DNA from: Comamonadaceae bacterium 2FH
Lineage (GTDB): Bacteria; Pseudomonadota; Gammaproteobacteria; Burkholderiales; Burkholderiaceae_C
Length of the DNA: 64,000 nt
Assembly (NCBI GenBank): GCA_005503335.1
Contig: SCMQ01000015.1
Location: forward strand, 1 to 64,000
Direction: 5' to 3'
Shown: positions 33,876 through 43,204 of the stretch, piece after piece
Layout of the letters: each line of letters begins with the position of its first letter
Position numbering within the stretch: position 1 is the first letter of the stretch
Notes under the pieces: generated by a model
Seen by the model: only the letters and a program-made list of their open reading frames with translations
Told to the model about the DNA's origin: nothing
The model's database searches: none
Position numbers and translations under genes: made by a program

Positions 33876-34913
33876 TCAGGCCTTGGGCGCCGCCTTGTCG
33901 AGCTGCTGCGTGGCCAGGCCCTTGAGGTGGCGGCGCAGGCGCACCAGGCCCATGTCGTGCTGGTAGAGGTGCTCGCGCCGGTTGGCGTCGGGCTCCATGT
34001 TCTCCACCGCCACGCGGTCCTGCTCCAGCACATGCCAGTGGCGCTCCTCCAGGCGGTTCTTGTAGAGGAAGCGCCAGGTGTCGCGCTGCCAGCCCGAGAC
34101 CTTGCGGCAGCGCCAGTGGAACACCCCCGCCGCCTGCTTGCTGATCGGCGTGTAGCTGCCGATGATGGTGAAGTTGCCGCCCGGCCCGCCGGTCTTGGGA
34201 TAGGGGATCTCCAGGCGCATGGTGTGTATGCCCGTGTCCATCCACTCGGTCCAGTCGAAGTTCACGTTGCGCTGGCCCTTTTTCTCGAAGAAGAAGCCGA
34301 TGTCCGTGTCGCGGATCTGGAAGTCGGCGCTGATCTCGCCCTCGGCCATCGAATGCGACTGCTTGTGCAGGTAGGCCCCGTGCATCGGGTCCAGCACGTT
34401 GTCCAGCACATAGCGGTAGTCGCAGCCCCACTCGGTGTAGCACAGGAAGGCAGACCACTCGGGCGAAGTCAGCTGCTCGGGCAGGCGCAGCGGCGGCGGG
34501 CTGTCCACATGGGGCGCGGTGGCGTTGAACAGGAAGATCGCGCCCGCGCGCTCCTCGACGTGGAACATGCGCGCCGGGCGCGAGCCCTCGAGCTTGCAGC
34601 CCGGGCTGCCCGGCACGCGGGTCACGGTGCCGTCGCAGCGCACCTCCACGCCATGGTAGGCGCAGGCCAGGCGGTCGCCCAGGTTCACGCCGATCGACAG
34701 CGGCGCGCCGCGGTGCGGGCAATGGTCCTCCAGGGCATGGACCTTGCCGTCATGGTCGCGCCACAGCGCGATCTTGTAGCCCAGGCGGCGCAGCGAGACG
34801 GGGCTGTCCTTGACGAAGCCCGAGGGGCAGACCGGGTACCAGAGGTCCTTGAGGCCGACCTCGAGGACGGCGTCGACCGGGTCTTGCTGGAAATTGACGA
34901 CGGATGTGTTCAT
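33876..34913 (-). CDS. Rieske (2Fe-2S) aromatic ring-hydroxylating oxygenase, alpha-subunit type
   Basis: A 345-residue Rieske oxygenase. The Rieske ligands are CPHRG (Cys65, His67) and CAYHG (Cys84, His87). The mononuclear iron facial triad is indicated by DNVLDPMHGAYLH (Asp175, His178, His183), with a later acid expected. This size and domain order match phthalate/vanillate-type oxygenases. The operon also holds a small helical protein and a cupin but no reductase, so electrons must come from elsewhere. Substrate unknown, probably aromatic. Confidence 0.9.
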   Translation of the reverse strand: MNTSVVNFQQDPVDAVLEVGLKDLWYPVCPSGFVKDSPVSLRRLGYKIALWRDHDGKVHALEDHCPHRGAPLSIGVNLGDRLACAYHGVEVRCDGTVTRVPGSPGCKLEGSRPARMFHVEERAGAIFLFNATAPHVDSPPPLRLPEQLTSPEWSAFLCYTEWGCDYRYVLDNVLDPMHGAYLHKQSHSMAEGEISADFQIRDTDIGFFFEKKGQRNVNFDWTEWMDTGIHTMRLEIPYPKTGGPGGNFTIIGSYTPISKQAAGVFHWRCRKVSGWQRDTWRFLYKNRLEERHWHVLEQDRVAVENMEPDANRREHLYQHDMGLVRLRRHLKGLATQQLDKAAPKA

Positions 34914-34934
34914 GGGGAAATCTCCGCAAAAGGG

Positions 34935-35159
34935 TCAGGCGCCGAGGCGGGCCATTTCCTGCTGGTAGGACTCGGGCGTCCAGGCCTGGCCGTTGGGGCC
35001 CGAGGGGCCGGACTGGTTCAGGTAGGCCACCAGGCCTTCCAGCTCGTGTATGCCCTGGGCGTAGGCACGCTCTATCGAGTCGCCCAGCAGGCTTTCGTAG
35101 GCCGTGGGCGGCGCGCTGCGGGTCTGGTGGGTTTCGTTGTAAAGCTCTTTGGTGCGCAT
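34935..35159 (-). CDS. Small protein, recombinase-like helix-turn-helix type
   Basis: A 74-residue protein, MRTKELYNETHQ..., with a helical centre (YESLLGDSIERAYAQGIHELEGLVAYLNQ) and a C-terminal WTPESYQQEMARLG helix. It resembles the small recombinase-like HTH proteins that accompany Rieske oxygenase genes; I cannot prove DNA binding. It lies between the cupin (12 bases away) and Rieske (21 bases away) genes. Confidence 0.7.
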   Translation of the reverse strand: MRTKELYNETHQTRSAPPTAYESLLGDSIERAYAQGIHELEGLVAYLNQSGPSGPNGQAWTPESYQQEMARLGA

Positions 35160-35171
35160 GGGGTCTCCGGT

Positions 35172-35708
35172 TCAGCGTTCGATCAGGGACAGGGGATGGT
35201 CGGGCGGGTAGCTGGGCGTGACCGGCTTTGGGTTGCCCACGATCACGCACATCAGCGCCTCTTCATCGCCGATGTTGATCACGCCGCGGTACACGCCCAC
35301 GGGCCAGGAGACCAGGTCGCGTTCGCCGGCCTCCATCTCCCAGGTCTCGCCGTTGAGTTCGGCGATCAGCCTGACGCGCCCGCGCAGCACGAAGAACACC
35401 TCCTCGACGTCGGTGTGGATGTGCAGCGGCCCCTCGGCACCGGCCGGCAGGATCATGGTCGAGAAGGTGAAATGCTCGGCCGGCACGGTGTTGGCGTCGC
35501 TGGCCACGCCGGTGGCGCCCGTGCCCACGTAGCGCATCTGGGCGCGACGGTACTTGGGGTCATGGTCGGCCTGGAACTTCAGCGCCTCCCAGTCGTAGCG
35601 GCGCGTGGCGCGCATGGCCACGCGGGTCTTCATCCATTGGGCCAGGTTCATGCCCTGCGGCGGCCGGTAACGGGTCGGGGTCTGCGCAGCGGCGGTGGCG
35701 ACGCTCAT
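35172..35708 (-). CDS. Cupin-domain protein
   Basis: A 178-residue single cupin. The metal-binding motif reads GPLHIHTDVEEVFFVLRGRVRLI (H-x-H-x(4-5)-E), followed by DLVSWPVGVYRGVINIGDEEAL with the second motif weakened (no clear His). It is first in the Rieske operon, so it may be a small dioxygenase/isomerase step or a sensor. GAAAGGAATCCG precedes the ATG. Nested operator-like dyads lie 38-102 bases upstream. Confidence 0.87.
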   Translation of the reverse strand: MSVATAAAQTPTRYRPPQGMNLAQWMKTRVAMRATRRYDWEALKFQADHDPKYRRAQMRYVGTGATGVASDANTVPAEHFTFSTMILPAGAEGPLHIHTDVEEVFFVLRGRVRLIAELNGETWEMEAGERDLVSWPVGVYRGVINIGDEEALMCVIVGNPKPVTPSYPPDHPLSLIER

Positions 35709-35745
35709 TTCGGATTCCTTTCAAGCAGTTGTCTACGGCGCACAG

Positions 35746-35810
35746 GTTCCACGCTCGGCGTTTCATTTGGCTCGTATATGAAACGTTGATTTATAAGTGG
35801 AACGTGTTCC
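35746..35810 (-). promoter_or_regulatory. Nested operator-like dyads before the cupin-Rieske operon
   Basis: Three inverted repeats share 65 bases: an outer GTTCCAC/GTGGAAC (35746-35752 and 35797-35803), an inner CGTTTCAT/ATGAAACG with an 11-base spacer (35759-35785), and GGAAC-GT-GTTCC (35799-35810). They are AT-richer than the surroundings and sit in the promoter position. The 5-bp GGAAC/GTTCC half-sites suit an IclR- or GntR-like dimer. No regulator gene is adjacent in the window. Confidence 0.65.
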
Positions 35811-35972
35811 TAGGTTAAACAACAGGAAAAGGCGGGAAATATGGGGTAAACCCTTGGTCTTGACCGTGATTGCGCGCTTGTTGATCTAGATCGGCCATCC
35901 CGCGCGTGCCGGCCAGGGGGGGCGAGGCGAGTGGACGGCGCAGGCGCAGGCCGGAGCCCCGCAGGTGGGCGC

Positions 35973-37703
35973 TCAGGCCGAGGCCAGCAGGTCCCGGGCC
36001 ACGGCCTCGCCGACCCGGATGCCGTCCACGCCGGCCGAGAGGATGCCGCCGGCGTAGCCCGCGCCCTCGCCGGCCGGGAACAGGCCGCGCGTGTTCAGGC
36101 TCTGCAGGTCCTCGCCGCGGTCCATGCGCAGCGGCGAGGAGGTGCGGGTCTCCACGCCCGTCAGAACCGCGTCGTGGCGGTCGAAGCCGCGGATCTTGCG
36201 GCCGAAGGCCGGCAGGGCCTCGCGCAGGGCCTCGATCGCGTAGGGGGGCAGGGCGGGATGCAGGTCGCCCAGGCGCACGCCGGGCTTGTACGAGGGCAGG
36301 ACCTCGCCGAAGTCGGTCGAGGGGCGTCCCGCGATGAAGTCGCCCACCAGTTGGCCGGGCGCGTCGTAGTTGCGGCCGCCCAGCTCGTAGGCGCCGGACT
36401 CGAGCTGGCGCTGCAGCACGATGCCGGCCAGCGGATGGGGGGCCTTGCCCTGCAGGGCCTCGACGCCGTGGCTGCTGCCCAGAGTGGCCTCGAAGGCGGC
36501 CGGATCGCTTGGGAAGTCGCTCGGTTCTATGCCCACCACCATGCCGGCGTTGGCGTTGCGCTCGTTGCGCGAGTACTGGCTCATGCCGTTGGTGACCACG
36601 CGCCCGGGCTCCGACGTGGCGGCGACCACGGTGCCGCCCGGACACATGCAGAAGCTGTAGACCGCGCGGCCGTTGGCCGCGTGGTGCACCAGCTTGTAGT
36701 CGGCCGCGCCGAGCAGCGGATGGCCGGCGTGCCGGCCCCAGCGCGCGCGGTCTATCAGGCCCTGCGGGTGCTCGATGCGAAAGCCGACCGAGAAGGGCTT
36801 GGCCTGCATCTGCACGCCGCGCTCGTGCAGCATGGCGAAGCTGTCGCGCGAGCTGTGGCCCAGGGCCAGCACCACATGGGAGGCGGCGAGCTCGCTGCTC
36901 TGGCCGCTGGCCAGGTCCAGCACGCGCAGGCCGCGCAGCCGGCGCAGGCCGCCCTCGTTCTCGACGATCACGTCGCTCACGCGCTGCTGGAAGCGGATCT
37001 CGCCGCCCAGGGCGATGATCTGCTCGCGCAGGTTCTCGACCACCTTGACCAGCTTGAAGGTGCCGATGTGGGGGTGGGCCACGTAGAGGATCTCGGGCGG
37101 GGCGCCGGCCTGAACGAATTCGCTCATGACCTTGCGGCCCAGGTGGCGCGGGTCCTTGATCTGGCTGTAGAGCTTGCCGTCGGAGAAGGTGCCGGCGCCG
37201 CCCTCGCCGAACTGCACGTTGCTCTCGGGATCGAGCTGGCGCTTGCGCCACAGGCCCCAGGTGTCCTGGGTGCGCTGGCGCACCGGCTTGCCGCGTTCGA
37301 GCACGATGGGCCTGAAACCCATCTGCGCCAGCACTAGGGCGGCGAAGATGCCGCAGGGCCCGAAGCCCACCACCACGGGGCGCTGCGCCAGGTCGGCGGG
37401 GGCCTGGCCGACCGGCTGCCAGGCCATGTCGGGCGTGGGCGCGATGTGGGGGTGTCCGGCGTGCCGGGTCAGCAGCGCGGCTTCCTGGGCAGGGTCGCGC
37501 AGCGACAGATCCAGAATGAAGACGGCCAGCAGCTCGACCTTGCGCGCGTCGAAGCTGCGCTTGTGCACCTGCAGGTGTGCGATCTCAGCGGGCGCTATGC
37601 CCAGCAGCTGCGCCGCCTGAGCGCGCAGCGCGGCCTCGGGCTGCTGTTCGGGGTCCGCCGGTAGGGCGGCCAGCGGCAATCGGAGTTCGGAAATACGGAT
37701 CAT
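35973..37703 (-). CDS. Large FAD-dependent oxidoreductase (COG2509 type)
   Basis: A 576-residue flavoprotein. An N-terminal basic domain (ISELRLPLAALPADPEQQ; HLQVHKRSFDARK) precedes the FAD motif VVGFGPCGIFAALVLAQMGF (about 109-128) and GEGGAGTFSDGKLYS. HRSFDARK and CMCPGGTVVAATSEPG are typical of the COG2509 uncharacterised FAD-dependent dehydrogenases. The C-terminus GLFPAGEGAGYAGGILSA binds the flavin. Substrate unknown. Confidence 0.88.
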   Translation of the reverse strand: MIRISELRLPLAALPADPEQQPEAALRAQAAQLLGIAPAEIAHLQVHKRSFDARKVELLAVFILDLSLRDPAQEAALLTRHAGHPHIAPTPDMAWQPVGQAPADLAQRPVVVGFGPCGIFAALVLAQMGFRPIVLERGKPVRQRTQDTWGLWRKRQLDPESNVQFGEGGAGTFSDGKLYSQIKDPRHLGRKVMSEFVQAGAPPEILYVAHPHIGTFKLVKVVENLREQIIALGGEIRFQQRVSDVIVENEGGLRRLRGLRVLDLASGQSSELAASHVVLALGHSSRDSFAMLHERGVQMQAKPFSVGFRIEHPQGLIDRARWGRHAGHPLLGAADYKLVHHAANGRAVYSFCMCPGGTVVAATSEPGRVVTNGMSQYSRNERNANAGMVVGIEPSDFPSDPAAFEATLGSSHGVEALQGKAPHPLAGIVLQRQLESGAYELGGRNYDAPGQLVGDFIAGRPSTDFGEVLPSYKPGVRLGDLHPALPPYAIEALREALPAFGRKIRGFDRHDAVLTGVETRTSSPLRMDRGEDLQSLNTRGLFPAGEGAGYAGGILSAGVDGIRVGEAVARDLLASA

Positions 37704-37783
37704 GGGGGCGGCTCGTGGTGATCAAGCAGGGCCGCCATGATAAGGCCCTTGCGCTCTGAGGCAGGCGCCGGGGCGTCCCTGGG

Positions 37784-38701
<918 letters not shown>

Positions 38702-38797
38702 GGGGTCTCCGGTTCGTTGCGCAAGCACGTGCATTCTGCCCCGATTGCCGGAGCGTGGGCGGCGCCAAGGGTGCGGGGGCGGCGATAATGGCGGCGT

Positions 38798-39175
38798 GAA
38801 GCCCGCCAGACCGTCGCCGGTGCAAGTCCCGAAAGGGCGCACTGGAGGAACGTCCGGACTGCACAGGGCAGCGTAGGAGGTAACACCTCTCCACCGCGAG
38901 GTGAGGATCAGAGCAACAGAGACGAGTCGATGCGGCCTTTGCGGCGGCGCGAAAGCGACGCCGCAAAGGCCTTCGAAAGAAGGCCGGGGCCGCATCGGGT
39001 GAAACGGGCAATCTCTACGCGCAGCAATACCAAGTAGGCCAGCGTCGATGTGGCTCCGCAGAGCTGGCGGGTAGGTAGCACCGAGCCGGGTGGGCGACCC
39101 CCGGCCCAGAGTAATGACGGTCACGCCACGGGCAACCGTGGCGCACAGAATCCGGCGTATCGGCGGGCTTCACAC
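38798..39175 (+). ncRNA. rnpB: RNase P RNA component (class A)
   Basis: The catalytic RNA that removes 5' leaders from tRNA precursors. The ends GAAGCCCGCC (38798) and GGCGGGCTTC (about 39163-39172) pair as helix P1. Universally conserved cores are present: GAGGAACGTCCGGACTGC, CAGAGCAACAGAGA-like (here ATCAGAGCAACAGAGA), GAAACGGGCAATCTC, and CAGAATCCGGCGTATCGGCGG. A long hairpin at about 38929-38999 (GATGCGGC...GCCGCATC) is the P12 helix, unusually long. GATAAT at 38784-38789 is a probable -10, and a TTTTT run at 39176-39180 ends the transcript. Confidence 0.96.
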
Positions 39176-39208
39176 TTTTTCTTTCCCCGGCCGGCCGCCT
39201 GGAGTGCC

Positions 39209-39739
39209 TCAGCGGCTGGCAGCCAGCTTGCCGGCCAGCGCGAACACCGAGTTGGGGGCGTTCACCCGCAGCGGCTGGGCCTTGGGCGCGGCGAACACGC
39301 CGCGCTTGGTGGCCGGTCGGCCCTCGACGCGCACGCCCTTGGCGCGCTGCTCCTCGGCCAGCATCTGCAGCGTGATCGCCTGCAGGTGCTCCATCATCTT
39401 GCTGTGCAGGCTGGCCCAGAGCTCCTGCGTCATCCAGCAGCTGGGCGAATCATCGCCGGCCGCCGCAGCGCCGGCGCCCGGCCCGCTCTCGACCGCGCCC
39501 AGGATGTCGGCCACGCTGATCGCCTCGGCGCGGCGCGCCAGGGTGTAGCCGCCGCCGGGGCCGCGCGTGCTCTCGACCAGGCCGCGCTGGCGCAGCTTGC
39601 TGAACAGTTGTTCCAGATAGGACAGCGAGATCTGGTGTCGCACGCTGATCGCGGCCAGCGAGACCGGCCCGAGCTGCTCGCGCAGCGCCAGGTCGATCAT
39701 GGCGGTGACGGCAAAGCGGCCTTTTGTACTCAATCGCAT
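39209..39739 (-). CDS. Rrf2/IscR-like transcriptional regulator lacking cluster cysteines
   Basis: A 176-residue winged-helix protein very like IscR in its DNA-binding half: MRLSTKGRFAVTAMIDLALR, SLSYLEQLFSKLRQRGLVES and TRGPGGGYTLAR. True IscR has three Cys and one His that hold a 2Fe-2S cluster between about residues 92 and 107. Here that stretch is GAVESGPGAGAAAAGDDSPS with a single Cys101 before WMTQELW. It is therefore an IscR paralogue that probably cannot bind the usual cluster. AAAGGAG lies six bases before the ATG. No isc genes are adjacent. Confidence 0.9.
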   Translation of the reverse strand: MRLSTKGRFAVTAMIDLALREQLGPVSLAAISVRHQISLSYLEQLFSKLRQRGLVESTRGPGGGYTLARRAEAISVADILGAVESGPGAGAAAAGDDSPSCWMTQELWASLHSKMMEHLQAITLQMLAEEQRAKGVRVEGRPATKRGVFAAPKAQPLRVNAPNSVFALAGKLAASR

Positions 39740-39871
39740 GACATGCTCCTTTCAGCGTTGTGGTGCAGGCCGACTGCGCCTGCACATGCATCACTCTAGG
39801 TGCATTTTCACTTCGCGTAAATTCGAATTTATAAGAAAATAACTGCGAAAAAATCGAATGATTGAGTCGCT

Positions 39872-40795
39872 GTGAACTTCAAGCACCTGCACTATTTCTG
39901 GGTCACGGCGCGCGCCGGCGGGGTGATGCGCGCCGGCGAGCAGCTGCACACCACGCCGCAGACCCTGTCGGGCCAGATCAAGCTGCTGGAGGAGCGCTTC
40001 GGCCGCAAGCTGTTTCGCAAGAGTGGCCGGCGTCTCGAGCTCACCGACGACGGCCACCTGGCCCTGGGCTACGCCGACGAGATCTTCACGCTGGGCGCCG
40101 AGCTCGAGGGCGCGATGCGCCAGGCCGGCAGCGGCGCGCGCACATTGGAATTTCGCGTCGGCGTGGCGGACTCGGTGGCCAAGTCGGTGGCCTACCGCCT
40201 GCTCGAGCCGGCCCTGTCGCTGGCAGAGCCGGTGCGCCTGGTCTGCAGCGAGGGCAAGTTCCCGGATCTGCTGGGCCAGCTGGCGCTGCACCGCCTGGAC
40301 TTGGTGATCGCCGACGAGCCGCTGTCGCGCCGTGTCAGCGTCAAGGCCTTCAACCATGCGCTGGGCAGCTCGCCCATGAGTTTCTTCTGCGCCCCGGCGC
40401 TGCGCGCCCAGCTCAAGGGGCCGTTCCCGCAATGTCTGCAGGGCATGCCCATGCTGATCCAGGGCGCGGCTTCCTCGGTGCGCCAGCAGCTCGACGGCTG
40501 GCTGGCGCGCCACCAGATCCAGCCGCGCGTGGTCGGCGAGTTCGACGACGGCGCGCTGATGACCGCTTTCGGCCGCGAGGGGCGCGGCGTTTTCATGTCG
40601 CCCACGGTGCTGGAGTCCGAGACCGTGTCGCAGTACGGCGTCGAGGTGATAGGGCGCAGCGAGGAGCTGGTCGAGGAGTTCTTTGCGGTGTCGGTGGAGC
40701 GCCGCATCACCCATCCCTGCGTGGCGGCCATCACCCAGGCGGCGCGCGGCCGCTTGTTCAGGGCCCTGGGCGCGCCGTCTCAAAACCGTTCATAG
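39872..40795 (+). CDS. LysR-family regulator, NhaR-like
   Basis: A 307-residue LysR protein. The N-terminus MNFKHLHYFWVTARAGGVMR and QTLSGQIKLLEERFGRKLFRK match the NhaR group, activators of sodium/proton antiporter and stress genes. A GTG at 39872 is the likely start. The upstream 132 bases are A+T-rich and separate it from the divergent IscR-like gene. No antiporter is nearby, so the regulon is unknown. The 3' end overlaps the opposing pseudouridine synthase by 16 bases. Confidence 0.9.
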   Translation: MNFKHLHYFWVTARAGGVMRAGEQLHTTPQTLSGQIKLLEERFGRKLFRKSGRRLELTDDGHLALGYADEIFTLGAELEGAMRQAGSGARTLEFRVGVADSVAKSVAYRLLEPALSLAEPVRLVCSEGKFPDLLGQLALHRLDLVIADEPLSRRVSVKAFNHALGSSPMSFFCAPALRAQLKGPFPQCLQGMPMLIQGAASSVRQQLDGWLARHQIQPRVVGEFDDGALMTAFGREGRGVFMSPTVLESETVSQYGVEVIGRSEELVEEFFAVSVERRITHPCVAAITQAARGRLFRALGAPSQNRS

Positions 40796-41520
40796 GGCAG
40801 CAGGTAGCGCCACTGGCCGGGGGGCAGGCCGGCCATGGGCAGGCGGCCGATGCGGATGCGCTTGATGCCGGTGACGGTCAGCCCGGCCGCCGCGCACATG
40901 GTCGCAATCTGTCCCGACCAATAGCCTTTCATGGCAAAGCGCAGGCCGGTGACGTCCGGCTGCTGCCGGCTGAGGCTGACCCGTGCTGCCAGCATGGCGC
41001 GTCCGTCGACCACCGGCGGCCGGTTGAGCTGCTGCAACTGCTCGGGCGTCACAGGGCCCTCCACGTCGACCATCACCTCGTGCTCGACCAGGGCGGCCTC
41101 CTCGATCAGCTTGCGCCGCACGCGGGCGTCCTGGGTGAACACCAGCAGGCCGCTGGCCGCGTCTTCCAGCGGCGTGACGCAGGTCAGCCCGCTGAAATGC
41201 CGCTGCAGCCGGCGCAGGCCGGAGCGGTCGCCGGCAAAGCGGGCCGACTCGGCCAGCAGCGCCTCGGCGGCCCCGGTCCGCACCCATGGGGGCTTGTGCA
41301 GCAGGAAGCTGACGGGCGGGATGGGTTCGGCGCGGGCCCCGGCGTCCACCTCGACCGTCTCGTCGTGCACGCGGAACTGTGGCGTCTCGACCACCTGGCC
41401 GGCCACGCGCACCCAGCCGCCCTCGATCAGCAGCTCGGCCTCGCGGCGCGAACAGCCGCGCAACTCGGCCACGCGCTTGGCCAGGCGCACGCCGTCGGCG
41501 GCGTCACTGGCGTCAGTCAT
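40780..41520 (-). CDS. RsuA/RluF-like rRNA pseudouridine synthase, atypical active site
   Basis: A 246-residue protein with an N-terminal S4 RNA-binding domain (VRLAKRVAELRGCSRREAELLIEGGWVRVAGQ) and a pseudouridine synthase fold ending TGIKRIRIGRLPMAGLPPGQWRYL, typical of RluF/RsuA. The usual catalytic stretch GRLDxxTxGL reads TPLEDAASGLL here: Glu119 aligns with the catalytic Asp, though Asp120 is adjacent. Activity is uncertain. The ATG (41520) overlaps the upstream Nudix-MBL stop by eight bases. Confidence 0.85.
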   Translation of the reverse strand: MTDASDAADGVRLAKRVAELRGCSRREAELLIEGGWVRVAGQVVETPQFRVHDETVEVDAGARAEPIPPVSFLLHKPPWVRTGAAEALLAESARFAGDRSGLRRLQRHFSGLTCVTPLEDAASGLLVFTQDARVRRKLIEEAALVEHEVMVDVEGPVTPEQLQQLNRPPVVDGRAMLAARVSLSRQQPDVTGLRFAMKGYWSGQIATMCAAAGLTVTGIKRIRIGRLPMAGLPPGQWRYLLPYERF

Positions 41521-43159
41521 TGCCGGGGGCCAGCGAGCGTATGCGCGCCACATGGGCCTGCAGCGAACGCGCGGCCACCGGCCACAGGCGCGGCGGCACG
41601 TCCTCGTAGGCCTGCTTGACCCAGTCGTCCAGCGTGCCCTCGGGCAGGGCCTGCATGGCCGCGAGGATCTTGGCCTCGCGCCTGAGCCGGTGCGCCTTGA
41701 GTTGGGCGATGGCTTCGCGCGCCGCACCCAGCGCATGGCCGTGCGCCGGCAGGATGAATTCGATGTCCAGCTCGGCGCAGGCAGCGCTGAGCCGGTCCAG
41801 CGAATCGAGGTAGGCCGTCATGTCGCCGTCGGGCGGGTCGATCACGGTGGTGCTGCCGTTGAGGATATGGTCGCCCGAGAACAGCAGGCCGTCCTGCTCC
41901 AGCACCAGGCAGACATGGTTGGCCGCATGGCCGGGCGTGTGGATCACGCGCAGCGTGTGCTGGATCTGGCCGTCCGCGCTGCCGAGCGCCAGGCGCTCGC
42001 CGTCGGCCAGCGCCCGGTCGGGGGTGAAGGCGCTGGCCGCGCGCGCGGTCGGCGCCGAGGGCAGGCCCAGGATGGGCGGCGGCGGGCTGCACAGGGCCTG
42101 CAGCGGCTTGGCGCCCGGCGAATGGTCGGGGTGCGAGTGGGTGCAGACGATCATGCGGATCTGGCCACCGGCGGCGCGCCACAGGCGCTCCAGATGCTCG
42201 GCGTCGGCCGGCCCGGGGTCGATCGCGATGTAGCCGGTGCGCGGGTCGCCGACCAGGTAGCTGTTGGTGCCGGGGCCGGTCATCACGCCGGGGTTGGGCG
42301 CCGTCAGGCGCTGCAGGTTCTTCAAGAGCGGCACAGGCTGGTCGGCCTGCCAGTCCAGTGCGTGCACGATCTGGCCGTCCGGGCTGACCAGGGCCAGCTC
42401 GCCGTAGGGCGATTCATGCTCCATGTAGCGCGCCTCCTTGCCGGCCAGCAGGCCGGCGCGCGGGCAGCTGGTCCACAGCGGCTGCTCGGTCGCGGCGCAG
42501 GCGGCCAGCACCGCGTCCACGCGGTCGTAGGCCGCCAGCCGCTGCAGCGTGCGTATGGTCGGGAAGATCATGAAGAACTGGCCGGCCTCGTGGCGCGCCA
42601 GCGCGTCGGCGGGCCGCACCCAGACCGGCTCGAACTGCTCGGCCTCGTCGGCCTGCGGCTGCTGGCCCTCGGGCATGCGCGCGACCAGGAAGGGCACGTC
42701 GAAGCGGCGCGGCAGGTCGCGGTCGGTGATCCAGTGCGCGAGCACGAAGACCTCGGCCGCGGCCAGGGTCAGGCCGCGTGCCGCGCATTGGGGCAGGAAG
42801 GGCGCCTGGCGGTCCAGCGCCGCGACCTCGGCCGCGCCGGCCATGGCGCCGTCGGCGCGGCGTGCGAGCAGGATGCCGAGCTCCTCGAAGCTCTCGCGGA
42901 TCGCGGCGATGGCCTGGGTGAGGTGCAGGGCGCTCTGCGTGGGGCGGCGCGTGGCCTGTGCATGCGCCTGGGCGTCGGCCGCGTCGATGCCGCCGCCGGG
43001 AAACACATAGGCGCCGGGGGCGAAGCTGGCGCTCATGGAGCGGCGCGTCATCAGCACCTCGAGGCCGCCGGGCGCGTCGCGCAGCAGCAGCACGGTGGCG
43101 GCGGGCCGCAGCGGGGCGGGCTCGCGCTGGGGGTGTAGCAGTTGGGTGGGTCGGACCAT
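41513..43159 (-). CDS. Nudix hydrolase - metallo-beta-lactamase fusion protein
   Basis: A 548-residue fusion. Residues 1 to about 240 form a Nudix domain ([10 protein letters not shown], then a Nudix-box core REsFEELGI, here [11 protein letters not shown]), with [14 protein letters not shown] later. From about 270 follows a metallo-beta-lactamase domain with [11 protein letters not shown], metal motif [26 protein letters not shown] and FSGDHILNG. The end ([12 protein letters not shown]...[24 protein letters not shown]) is the winged-helix tail of the LACTB2-like group. In relatives Nudix clears CoA or nucleotide substrates and MBL may be an RNase or thioesterase; the role is not known. Confidence 0.9.
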   Translation of the reverse strand: MVRPTQLLHPQREPAPLRPAATVLLLRDAPGGLEVLMTRRSMSASFAPGAYVFPGGGIDAADAQAHAQATRRPTQSALHLTQAIAAIRESFEELGILLARRADGAMAGAAEVAALDRQAPFLPQCAARGLTLAAAEVFVLAHWITDRDLPRRFDVPFLVARMPEGQQPQADEAEQFEPVWVRPADALARHEAGQFFMIFPTIRTLQRLAAYDRVDAVLAACAATEQPLWTSCPRAGLLAGKEARYMEHESPYGELALVSPDGQIVHALDWQADQPVPLLKNLQRLTAPNPGVMTGPGTNSYLVGDPRTGYIAIDPGPADAEHLERLWRAAGGQIRMIVCTHSHPDHSPGAKPLQALCSPPPPILGLPSAPTARAASAFTPDRALADGERLALGSADGQIQHTLRVIHTPGHAANHVCLVLEQDGLLFSGDHILNGSTTVIDPPDGDMTAYLDSLDRLSAACAELDIEFILPAHGHALGAAREAIAQLKAHRLRREAKILAAMQALPEGTLDDWVKQAYEDVPPRLWPVAARSLQAHVARIRSLAPGND

Positions 43160-43204
43160 GGCCGCATTATCGGCAGGATTGCCGGGCGGCCCATAATGCT
43201 GGCC

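Noticed and set aside
33141-35789. An 882-codon plus-strand open frame
   Set aside because: Runs across htpX in another frame and then antisense to the Rieske operon; no domain recognisable.
35815-37251. A 478-codon minus-strand frame overlapping the flavoprotein
   Set aside because: Arg/Gly/Pro-rich shadow of the flavoprotein in another frame.
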